Shown here: piece after piece, positions 1 through 5,894 of the stretch | Numbering within the stretch: position 1 is the first letter of the stretch | Layout: each line of letters opens with the position of its first letter | From: JAWUWD01 sp034112085 | Lineage (GTDB): Bacteria > Bacteroidota > Bacteroidia > Cytophagales > Cyclobacteriaceae | DNA: 9,375 nt | NCBI GenBank assembly: GCA_034112085.1 | Contig: JAWUWD010000088.1 | Location: 1 to 9,375, forward strand | Direction of reading: 5' to 3' | Program-made: the position numbers and the translations under genes | Notes under the pieces: model-generated | Databases searched by the model: none | Seen by the model: only the letters and a program-made list of their open reading frames with translations | Told to the model about the DNA's origin: nothing

Positions 1-1328
1 TTTGTAAATTCTCTTTCTAACAGTACTTCGAGTTGAAATACCAATTGTTGATAATTGTTGTATCGTTGAAGACTCTTTAATTTTTTCATCAGCACTTGAG
101 CTTCAGCTTGTAATAGATCAGAAATCTTTTCCATGCCTTGAGTAAATCTGTCTTTTCTTACTTGGTATACTTCTATAGCCTGCTGATGTGCTAGTTTAGA
201 CAAGGCTATTTGCTTACTTGAGAGCTTCAAGTCATTTTTAATCTGTCTCAGTTCACGATTGCTTTCAGATATCTTCTCCTGTAACATGATCTCGCTCAAT
301 CTTTTTTGGTGAGTAGCTTTTTGAATTTTTGCCACATTTGTCCCCCCTTTGAAAATATCCCACTCTAATTTCGCTCCTATCAAATAGTTGTTCGCTCCGT
401 TTCCAAAAACACTTTGATCATTTAGTTCATAGGTACCAAATGCATTCAACCTAGGGACCAATGAGGCTTTTGAGGATAGCAACATCGCATTACTCGCTTC
501 AGATTGGAGTCGAAGTGCCATTAGATCAGTTCTGTTCTCCGGTATTGTCGCCAGTTGTATCTCATTTGTCATATCGGTGATAGCCGGTAATGAATCAATC
601 GGAATCAAAATTGATTCTTCATCCAATCCCAGTGTATGTAATAGTGAAATATTTAGATTAGACAGATAGTTCTTACTGGATAATACTTCACTTTCCAATT
701 CTGTGAGGCTCAACTCTGCAGCCATCAAATCAGCCTTATTGATTAGATTTTGATCGAATAAATCTTTAGCCACCTTTTGACTAGCCTGACCTGCTTTAAG
801 TGCATTACTGACAGCTTCTTGACGCGCATAGCCCAGCTGTAGATTGAAATATTGTGATTTGATATGAAGAATAGTCATATGCTTTACCCACATCATTTCC
901 TGTTCTGACGATTTTACTTTTATTGATGTAGCTCTTTTGGCTAGAATTCCTTCAGGATTAATAATGGGTTGCTCAATTTTAATTTGAGTGGTGAAATTTT
1001 CAATCCTTGCTGGGTCATTCAATAGCTCAGGATTAAAATCTTCTTCTGAAGTCACTTCCTGCTTTAGCTTTATACCAAAGCTTGCTAAAGGATCAGTGGT
1101 TGTTATAAATGTCTCCGACAAATTGACTCTAGGCAAAAAGACTGATTTGGACTGTGCTAATTCAGCAGTAGCTATACCAACATTTTCTTCTGCCATTCTA
1201 ATTTGCCAATTGTTTTTAGTAGCTAGATTCATGGCTTCTTCCAATGTCAACTGTACCTGATGTTGAGCCATAGCCCCTTGCATGATAAACATGACTATTC
1301 CTATTGATAAAATTTTACGTATGTTCAT
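1..1328 (-). CDS. TolC-family outer membrane efflux protein (3' end outside window)
   Basis: Outer membrane channel of the TolC/OEP family, expected to form the trimeric exit duct of a tripartite (RND-type or similar) efflux pump. The frame is open for 442 codons from the ATG at 1328 to the left edge, so only a few C-terminal residues should be missing. Residues 1-22 are a signal peptide (MNIRKILSIG... ending AMAQ), and the mature protein begins with the usual first OEP helix (LTLEEAMNLATKNN, 27-40). Two OEP repeats are visible: a first half to about residue 240, and a second with the alternating aromatic strand and EWDIFKGGTN (322-331), the typical turn into the periplasmic helices. Long Gln/Lys/Glu-rich helices fill 330-440. 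It lies 41 bp downstream of an ArsR-family repressor gene on the same strand and has its own copy of the repressor box. Membrane fusion and pump genes probably follow off the left edge (inference). Substrate unknown. Confidence 0.93.
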   Translation of the reverse strand, partial: MNIRKILSIGIVMFIMQGAMAQHQVQLTLEEAMNLATKNNWQIRMAEENVGIATAELAQSKSVFLPRVNLSETFITTTDPLASFGIKLKQEVTSEEDFNPELLNDPARIENFTTQIKIEQPIINPEGILAKRATSIKVKSSEQEMMWVKHMTILHIKSQYFNLQLGYARQEAVSNALKAGQASQKVAKDLFDQNLINKADLMAAELSLTELESEVLSSKNYLSNLNISLLHTLGLDEESILIPIDSLPAITDMTNEIQLATIPENRTDLMALRLQSEASNAMLLSSKASLVPRLNAFGTYELNDQSVFGNGANNYLIGAKLEWDIFKGGTNVAKIQKATHQKRLSEIMLQEKISESNRELRQIKNDLKLSSKQIALSKLAHQQAIEVYQVRKDRFTQGMEKISDLLQAEAQVLMKKLKSLQRYNNYQQLVFQLEVLLEREFT

Positions 1329-1332
1329 ATTT

Positions 1333-1359
1333 ATATATGTTAATATTTGCATATGTTAA
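1333..1359 (-). promoter_or_regulatory. Putative ArsR operator upstream of tolC-like gene
   Basis: Two copies of ATATGTTAA (1335-1343 and 1351-1359, plus-strand reading) lie exactly 16 bp apart between the repressor gene and the tolC-like start. The 27-bp block matches the block at 1680-1706 in front of the repressor gene at 20 of 27 positions, with the same 16-bp period. Read as an inverted repeat on the minus strand it is ACATATG ... CATATAT. A TTTG that could serve as a -33 element lies at 1365-1362, but no good TAnnTTTG follows, so the promoter itself is uncertain. Binding by the neighbouring ArsR protein is inferred from position and similarity. Confidence 0.55.
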
Positions 1360-1369
1360 GGCAAATTTT

Positions 1370-1663
1370 TTAAATGTTACATTTTGACATACAATTGATC
1401 ACTGTCATTACTTCCATGAGTTTAATAGAATAGTAATTACTTTTTCCTACACGCGTACTCTGCAGAATACCTTTTACCTTCATATTATTTAAATGATGTG
1501 ATATAATTGACTGTTCGCAATTAAGCTTCTCACTAATTTCATTTACTGATATCTGAGTATTATTAGCCAATAACCCTATAATACCCAATCGGACGGGGTG
1601 CCCTATCGTTTTTAGGACGAAGGCGACTTTCTCAAGTTTATCCTTATCGATTTCGTTTTCCAT
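1370..1663 (-). CDS. ArsR/SmtB-family winged-helix transcriptional repressor
   Basis: Small winged-helix repressor of the ArsR family, expected to bind DNA as a dimer and release it on sensing a metal or thiol-reactive ligand. The frame is open from an ATG at 1690 (106 aa), but a good promoter -7 box (1684-1677) would start transcription near 1671. I therefore prefer the ATG at 1663, giving 97 aa (MENEIDKDKL...). The ATG at 1672 is also possible. With the 97-aa numbering, helix 1/2 has IGHPVRLGIIGLL (20-32), the recognition helix region is NCEQSIISHHLNNMKVKGIL (48-67), and the wing has RVGKSNYYSI (71-80). The classic ELCVCDL metal site is replaced by ISVNEIS. Cysteines remain at 49, 91 and 95, the last two near the C-terminus (CMSKC). 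It precedes the tolC-like gene, so it probably regulates an efflux operon and itself. Inducer unknown. Confidence 0.9.
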   Translation of the reverse strand: MENEIDKDKLEKVAFVLKTIGHPVRLGIIGLLANNTQISVNEISEKLNCEQSIISHHLNNMKVKGILQSTRVGKSNYYSIKLMEVMTVINCMSKCNI

Positions 1664-1676
1664 TGTTATCATGTCA

Positions 1677-1707
1677 CAAACATATGTCATTTATTTCATA
1701 TGTCAAT
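1677..1707 (-). promoter_or_regulatory. Bacteroidota-type promoter of the arsR-like gene
   Basis: On the minus strand a -7 box TATGTTTG (1684-1677) fits TAnnTTTG perfectly and is preceded, with a 19-bp spacer, by ATTG (1707-1704) as the -33 element. Predicted transcription start is about 1671, between the ATGs at 1690 and 1663, which argues for a start downstream of 1690. The twin operator boxes fill the spacer and overlap the -7 box, as expected for an autorepressor. Confidence 0.55.
1680..1706 (-). promoter_or_regulatory. Putative ArsR autoregulatory operator
   Basis: Two perfect copies of CATATGTCA (1681-1689 and 1697-1705, plus-strand reading) are spaced 16 bp apart. Because each unit holds the palindrome-like core ACATATG, the block also reads as the inverted repeat ACATATG-N10-CATATGT. 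It coincides with the spacer and -7 box of the arsR promoter, so bound repressor would block RNA polymerase. A matching block lies in front of the tolC-like gene. Function is inferred. Confidence 0.6.
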
Positions 1708-1776
1708 ACTCTCATACGTTTTATTTAATTATTTTATTAGATGGTCTACTATTTTCATCAACCTAACGAACACATT

Positions 1777-2856
1777 TTACTTAAACTCAAGAAGCTCACC
1801 TGCCAAAGTATATCTCTTGTAGACACCATTCTCTATTATTAGGATTTCTCCATACACACCGTTTTTTAGACTAGAATCTACTGCGTATATTCTACCATCA
1901 TAGAGTTCGGTGATCATCTCTTGGGACGTATGACCAACGATAATATGCTTGGCATCCATTCCTACTAACAAACTATCGATATTCGCTTCAGATAGATCAT
2001 CATTAAAGTATCCACGATACCAAATTGGGCTATTGCGACCATAGAACTTAGAATATTTATTACTCGCTTTGATATCCTTCTTCTCCATATCGATAGACTC
2101 CCTATAAAGCCGATTAGTTTCCTCCAAATTCAATTGATCACCCATAAATACCTTTGATATACCGCCATGCAAGAAGATGATATCATTGATTTTGATAACG
2201 GTTGACTTAGATCGCAACCATCGTCCCATTATTGTATTGACTCCATATAGCTCATCATACGGAGTATCCAGTATCTGTGCTGATTTTGTATACTTATCAT
2301 GAATATATCTTAAGTCATTTTGTAAGACCATATATTCATGATTGCCCAACAGGTAGTGCACCTTCCCTCCTGCAGCTCTAGCTTGTTGTTCAAGCGTGTA
2401 TACAAACCACAACGCTTCTGTTGTTTGTGCTCCTCTATCGAAGATATCTCCTACTATGACCAGATGGCCCTCCCCAAAAGCCCATTGATTATTTTCATCA
2501 ATTATATGATTGGCTTTGAATAACCTTAAACATAGTTCGTATTGTCCGTGAATGTCACTGAGAACGGCAAGTTTAGAAATATTCTCAAATTGTGAAGCAT
2601 CCGGAATATATGTGGTTTTGTCAGTAGTGGCTTCCGAAGGCACAGTGATGATCTCTCCGTTAACAATTAACTTAGCTAACAACTGATCTCCCTTGATAAA
2701 GACATAAGGCCCATCATTAATTTTGAGGGAATCAGGAATTACCTGAGTATAAGAGGCGATCGTTGGTGTTAAAAGAAGATATAAGCCATAAATGACTGAT
2801 ATCCTTATATTTCTCAATATGGCTTCGGAAAGAATCAACTCACTTACAACCCACAT
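1777..2856 (-). CDS. Shewanella-like (PPP-superfamily) metallophosphatase, probably exported
   Basis: Binuclear-metal phosphoesterase of the calcineurin-like superfamily, probably a protein phosphatase of the Shewanella-like (Shelph) type. All metal and catalytic motifs are present: SDIHG (100-104; D101, H103), GDIFDRG (136-142; D137, R141), GNHE (171-174; N172, H173), HGG (230-232) and VGHT (307-310). SPIWYRGY (276-283) is a segment I associate with the Shelph group. Residues 15-36 (RNIRIS... then a hydrophobic run to TIAS) look like a signal peptide, suggesting a periplasmic enzyme. The ATG at 2856 puts about 14 residues before it; a TTG at 2817 would give a tidier signal peptide. The gene overlaps the end of the TPR gene by 17 bp, indicating translational coupling, and GAGGAG inside that gene may serve as ribosome site. 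Substrate unknown: Ser/Thr, Tyr or small phosphoesters are all possible. Confidence 0.88.
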   Translation of the reverse strand: MWVVSELILSEAILRNIRISVIYGLYLLLTPTIASYTQVIPDSLKINDGPYVFIKGDQLLAKLIVNGEIITVPSEATTDKTTYIPDASQFENISKLAVLSDIHGQYELCLRLFKANHIIDENNQWAFGEGHLVIVGDIFDRGAQTTEALWFVYTLEQQARAAGGKVHYLLGNHEYMVLQNDLRYIHDKYTKSAQILDTPYDELYGVNTIMGRWLRSKSTVIKINDIIFLHGGISKVFMGDQLNLEETNRLYRESIDMEKKDIKASNKYSKFYGRNSPIWYRGYFNDDLSEANIDSLLVGMDAKHIIVGHTSQEMITELYDGRIYAVDSSLKNGVYGEILIIENGVYKRYTLAGELLEFK

Positions 2857-3865
2857 CTCCCATCAACTCCTCTGCACCCAGAACACCTAGCTCAGAAGCT
2901 TTTCGAAGGCTCTCACAAGCTTTTACTTGATCACCAAAGGCTTTGTAACTCTCAGCCAAGAAAACGTAAGAGAGCCCACTCGCTGGCTTCTTCTCGATAG
3001 CTGCTTCGAAGTTAGCGGCAGCTCTTTGATTATCTAGGAGATAATAGTAAGCCATAGCCCGATTGTAATAGAAATCAAAAGAATCAATAATCGAACCTTT
3101 AATTTTGTTGAGATTTTGCAAGGCATCCTCTGGTTTCCTTGTTCTTACGTATAGATAGCCAATATTCATATTGTTTTGGTCATCCAATGGATGGAATTTT
3201 TGATAGGCCAAAGACAACTCCAATGTGTACTTTACATTGATATAATCTGCAATACTGAGAACTGACTTTTTCTTAGTTTTTTCTATGTAATTCTGCTCAA
3301 TTTTGAGTGCTTTTTCTATTAAGGAAAAAGCCTTTTCATTTTCCCCAATAGCCATATAGGCAGAGGCAGTATTTGAAATGAGCTCTATATCTTTAGGATT
3401 ATAAGCTAGCGCAGCATTGTAATCTTCTAATGCAAGTTCTGACTTTCCTAAGCTCTGATAAGCATGCCCACGATATCTATGTGCAACAGAATCTTGCCAG
3501 CTATGTTTTCCTATTCCTTTATCAAAATCTGCTATAGCTTCATCAAATTTCTCCAGCTCTAATTTAGCCATTCCTCTTTTGACAAAAGCATCAATTATAT
3601 TTGGGTTGAGCGCAATCGTCTTATCAAAATCTGCTATAGCTTCCTGATGCATCCCTGCTTGCTGCTTCAATGAACCACGGTATAAATAGTTTTTAGAGAG
3701 ATTAACCCCCGTATCAATAATAGTGTCCATATACGTGATCGCCTGCTGATTGTCACCTCTCAAATTATGAAAATTGACATTATTCCAAAGTTCTTGTCGT
3801 TTGTCTTGAGCAGAAACAGATCCAATAAAAAGCGCAAAGGCTAAGGCAGTTATAATTTTAATCAT
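2840..3865 (-). CDS. Exported TPR-repeat protein
   Basis: Tetratricopeptide-repeat protein of 341 aa, presumably a periplasmic protein-binding scaffold. Residues 1-19 are a clear signal peptide (MIKIITALAFALFIGSVSA, cleavage before Gln20), which fixes the start. About seven or eight 34-residue TPR units follow. The clearest are 58-91 (YLYRGSLKQQAGMHQEAIADF), 92-125 (AFVKRGMAKLELEKFDEAIADF), 126-159, 160-193, 263-296 and 297-330; a looser stretch lies at about 194-230. The C-terminus (KACESLRKASELGVLGAEEL ... GC) is the usual Bacteroidota TPR end with a near-terminal Cys. Units two and three share a 23-bp identical DNA stretch exactly one repeat apart. It is the first gene of a two-gene unit with the overlapping phosphatase and so may be its partner or regulator (inference). 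Its promoter is unusually close to the start codon. Confidence 0.9.
   Translation of the reverse strand: MIKIITALAFALFIGSVSAQDKRQELWNNVNFHNLRGDNQQAITYMDTIIDTGVNLSKNYLYRGSLKQQAGMHQEAIADFDKTIALNPNIIDAFVKRGMAKLELEKFDEAIADFDKGIGKHSWQDSVAHRYRGHAYQSLGKSELALEDYNAALAYNPKDIELISNTASAYMAIGENEKAFSLIEKALKIEQNYIEKTKKKSVLSIADYINVKYTLELSLAYQKFHPLDDQNNMNIGYLYVRTRKPEDALQNLNKIKGSIIDSFDFYYNRAMAYYYLLDNQRAAANFEAAIEKKPASGLSYVFLAESYKAFGDQVKACESLRKASELGVLGAEELMGDVGCK
3519..3643 (-). repeat. 23-bp direct repeat, one TPR unit apart
   Basis: The 23-bp sequences at 3519-3541 and 3621-3643 are identical (core ATCAAAATCTGCTATAGC on the plus strand) and lie 102 bp apart, which is exactly 34 codons, one TPR. They encode the same EAIADFDK segment in adjacent repeats. 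Identity including third codon positions suggests recent internal duplication or gene conversion between TPR units. Confidence 0.8.
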
Positions 3866-3869
3866 GTTA

Positions 3870-3899
3870 CAAAAATAACATTCTTAATTGTCACACAAA
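3870..3899 (-). promoter_or_regulatory. Bacteroidota-type promoter of the TPR/phosphatase unit
   Basis: On the minus strand TTTG (3899-3896), an 18-bp spacer, then TATTTTTG (3877-3870) fit the Bacteroidota consensus TTTG-N19-TAnnTTTG closely. The -7 box ends only four bases before the ATG at 3865, so transcription should start at or next to the start codon. An inverted repeat TTAGAAT ... ATTCTAA (3900-3906 and 3918-3924) lies just upstream and might be a regulator site. Confidence 0.6.
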
Positions 3900-4602
3900 T
3901 TAGAATGGAGATATAAAATTCTAAATGAGTATTAATCATCTTAATCGACACCTATATTCGTAATAGAATATTGTACATATATAACTTCCTCTAAATGATC
4001 ATTGAGGTGTATACAGGATTGATTAGAGGTGTAATTTGTCTTAATTTTTTACTTCATATAAAGTTTATTAATCATCTATTATTCAATTAGTTAAAACACC
4101 ATATTAGATTATATACTCAAAAGCCAATGAAATTAGTTGCATATTTTTTTTTCTAGCTAGAAAGAGCCTTATAAAATCATCAATACCAGCAATAAATTCG
4201 AGTGACTAGACATTGAGAATCTTGCTCTGCACCCTTGTTCAATCATATGCCCATCACTGCATACTGTAAAGAAGCTTATAAATAAATAAATCGATTATCA
4301 TCGACTAATTAGCCCTTTCTTGTCCTATAGGTAATATATCTCTTGCAATTAAAGAGTTACAGGACTGAAGGTCGTTTAAAAGGAAAGCTATCGGAGCGGC
4401 AGCCCTGCTTAGAGAGATAAATATCCTACCAACTCCCATGTAATGGATAACAATATATACTCTTTATTTTAAGTTAAATTCAGTGAAAAAAGTTACGAAT
4501 CAACTTAAAGATGAATTTTGAGATAGAAATACACCAGTCAAAATTTCACCTATATATTTTATTCATATTATAAATGTAAGTTATTGAAAGTAAACTAGTT
4601 AT

Positions 4603-4640
4603 AAAATATAAAAACAAGTCACCAAATATTATTTGGTGAC
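4603..4640 (-). terminator. Rho-independent terminator on the minus strand with no matching gene
   Basis: A perfect 10-bp stem, GTCACCAAAT (4618-4627) and ATTTGGTGAC (4631-4640), closes a 3-nt loop. On the minus strand it is followed by TTGTTTTTATATTTTAT, a good U-tract; on the plus strand the following bases are CCAAAACAC, so it works only leftward. Any transcript it ends would come from 4640-5150, where no gene is visible. Confidence 0.75.
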
Positions 4641-5107
4641 CCAAAACACTCATAAAACCCCAAATAATCTCAATAAACACTTCACATACGATCTAATGAA
4701 GTAACAACAACTACTCAAAGTGGCTTTCGATAATTTCACTATTTAATTGATCTCTTTAGTACTCATAATCTCCGACAGTTATACTCCACTCCCGGCCTTG
4801 TTAGTTTGGTGAAATACAAGATGAGTAATGGAAAACGTCATTCTCAATCAATGAGATTTAGCACCCAGAATCTAGGTGATGATCAGTCCTACCCTGTCTG
4901 ATTAGGGCACCCTCCTGACTTATATCAAATCTAAAAAATTAAGGCTTCTCCCGCATCTTGCTCAATCTCTATGGCGTGGTTTTCAGAAGACTTTAGAGAT
5001 AGAGAATTTTGTTTTCACATTGAGTGATTTTCCCAGTCTGATACATGAGTAAATTTCTGAGTTTCACTGCGAAATGAAATATTAATATCATTCTATGACT
5101 TTAGTCA

Positions 5108-5138
5108 TTAGGCAGTATCTGTCTTCTTTTTATCTTTA
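5108..5138 (+). promoter_or_regulatory. Possible weak promoter of pdxH
   Basis: TTAG (5108-5111), a 19-bp spacer and TATCTTTA (5131-5138) approximate TTTG-N19-TAnnTTTG with one mismatch in each box. Predicted start is about 5144, leaving a leader of roughly a dozen bases before the ATG at 5156. Evidence is position plus a loose consensus match only. Confidence 0.3.
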
Positions 5139-5155
5139 TCAAAAATTCAGAAATC

Positions 5156-5797
5156 ATGACCAATATCGCAGATATCCGCACCGATTATAGCAAAAACAGC
5201 CTCAACAAAGAAGATGTACTTGAAAATCCTGTAGACCAATTTTCAGTGTGGTTCAAAGAGTCACTGAAAGCGGAAGTACATGAATCCAATGCCATGACCC
5301 TTTCTACAGTGAAAGCCAACAATCGTCCTAGTTCAAGGGTCGTATTACTAAAAGGAATAGAATCTCGAAAATTCCTCTTCTATAGCAACTACTTAAGTAA
5401 TAAGGGCAAAGAATTAGCTGACAATCCCTTTGGAGCACTTAACTTCTTCTGGAGGGAACTAGAACGACAAGTGCGCATTGAGGGTAAAATAGAACTGTTA
5501 TCTGCCAAGCAATCTGATCAATACTTCAATTCACGTCCTAGAGGTAGCCAGATCGGAGCAGCCACCTCACCTCAAAGTGCCATCATCGAAAATCGGCAGA
5601 TATTAGAAGAGCGAACTGCGAAGATCGAAAAGCAGTTTGAGAACAAAGAAGTCATTAGACCATCTCAATGGGGTGGGTATGCCTTGATACCGAACTATAT
5701 AGAGTTCTGGCAAGGCAGATCAAATCGCTTACATGATCGTATTGTCTATCAACTAGAAGATGACAATACTTGGTCGAAGAACAGATTAGCTCCTTGA
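5156..5797 (+). CDS. pdxH: Pyridoxamine 5'-phosphate oxidase
   Basis: FMN-dependent cytosolic enzyme that oxidises pyridoxamine or pyridoxine 5'-phosphate to pyridoxal 5'-phosphate, the last step of vitamin B6 cofactor synthesis and salvage. The 213-aa length is normal. Family motifs are in order: SRVVLLKG (60-67) and FYSNYLSNKGKEL (75-87) with the FMN phosphate-binding Arg61, Lys66 and Lys83; FFWRELERQVRIEG (97-110, Gln105); the substrate-phosphate residues Tyr123, Arg127 and Ser131 in YFNSRPRGSQIGA; EFWQGRSNRLHDR (183-195) with Trp185, Arg191 and His193; and the C-terminal RLAP. The ATG at 5156 gives the expected N-terminus (IRTDYSKNSL with Arg8 and Tyr11, the mobile active-site lid residues). 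The glycosyltransferase gene follows after 97 bp containing a REP-like palindrome, so the two may be cotranscribed but need not be related in function. Confidence 0.97.
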   Translation: MTNIADIRTDYSKNSLNKEDVLENPVDQFSVWFKESLKAEVHESNAMTLSTVKANNRPSSRVVLLKGIESRKFLFYSNYLSNKGKELADNPFGALNFFWRELERQVRIEGKIELLSAKQSDQYFNSRPRGSQIGAATSPQSAIIENRQILEERTAKIEKQFENKEVIRPSQWGGYALIPNYIEFWQGRSNRLHDRIVYQLEDDNTWSKNRLAP

Positions 5798-5802
5798 TTT
5801 AT

Positions 5803-5870
5803 GTGAGATTACTTCGTACCTCACAAGGACTTTTCATAGATATTGTCATTGCAGGGACGAAGCAACCCCT
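5803..5870. repeat. Degenerate REP-like palindromic element
   Basis: The left arm at 5803-5830 (GAGATTACTTCGTACCTC ... AAGGAC) and right arm at 5845-5870 (GTCATTGCAGGGACGAAGC ...) are imperfect inverted copies around a 14-bp centre. They resemble the widespread bacterial intergenic palindrome of the type GTCATTGCGAG ... GAAGCAATCT that many genomes, including Bacteroidota, carry in many copies. Several mismatches show that it is decaying. It separates pdxH from the glycosyltransferase gene and could form a hairpin in their shared transcript. Confidence 0.65.
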
Positions 5871-5894
5871 GATTCCATAACTATAAGCTGACCA

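Larger units (their letters stand above)
3866..5155. other. Long AT-rich intergenic region without a convincing gene
   Basis: Beyond the TPR promoter, no reading frame here has the length or motifs of a known protein, and I see no tRNA or recognisable riboswitch. What it holds: a palindrome AATGATCATT (3994-4003) with GAGGTGTA repeated at 4004-4011 and 4026-4033; a GC-richer patch (about 4378-4440) inside a 44-codon minus-strand frame at 4305-4439; a strong minus-strand terminator at 4603-4640; a possible -7 box TAGATTTG (4933-4926, minus) about 290 bp upstream of it; and GC-richer DNA at about 4780-5000 with short coding-like fragments on both strands. The pdxH promoter is at its right end. 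It may hold decayed genes or a small RNA gene. Confidence 0.6.

Noticed and set aside
988..1260. 90-codon plus-strand open frame
   Set aside because: It lies antisense inside the tolC-like gene, which has a signal peptide and family motifs; the plus-strand translation has none.
2338..2523. 61-codon plus-strand open frame
   Set aside because: Antisense to the phosphatase core motifs; a shadow of that gene.
4780..4920. Riboswitch in the GC-richer segment
   Set aside because: I compared it by eye with FMN, fluoride, THF, TPP, guanidine and SAM-type consensus elements and found no match; only short 4-5 bp stems are visible.
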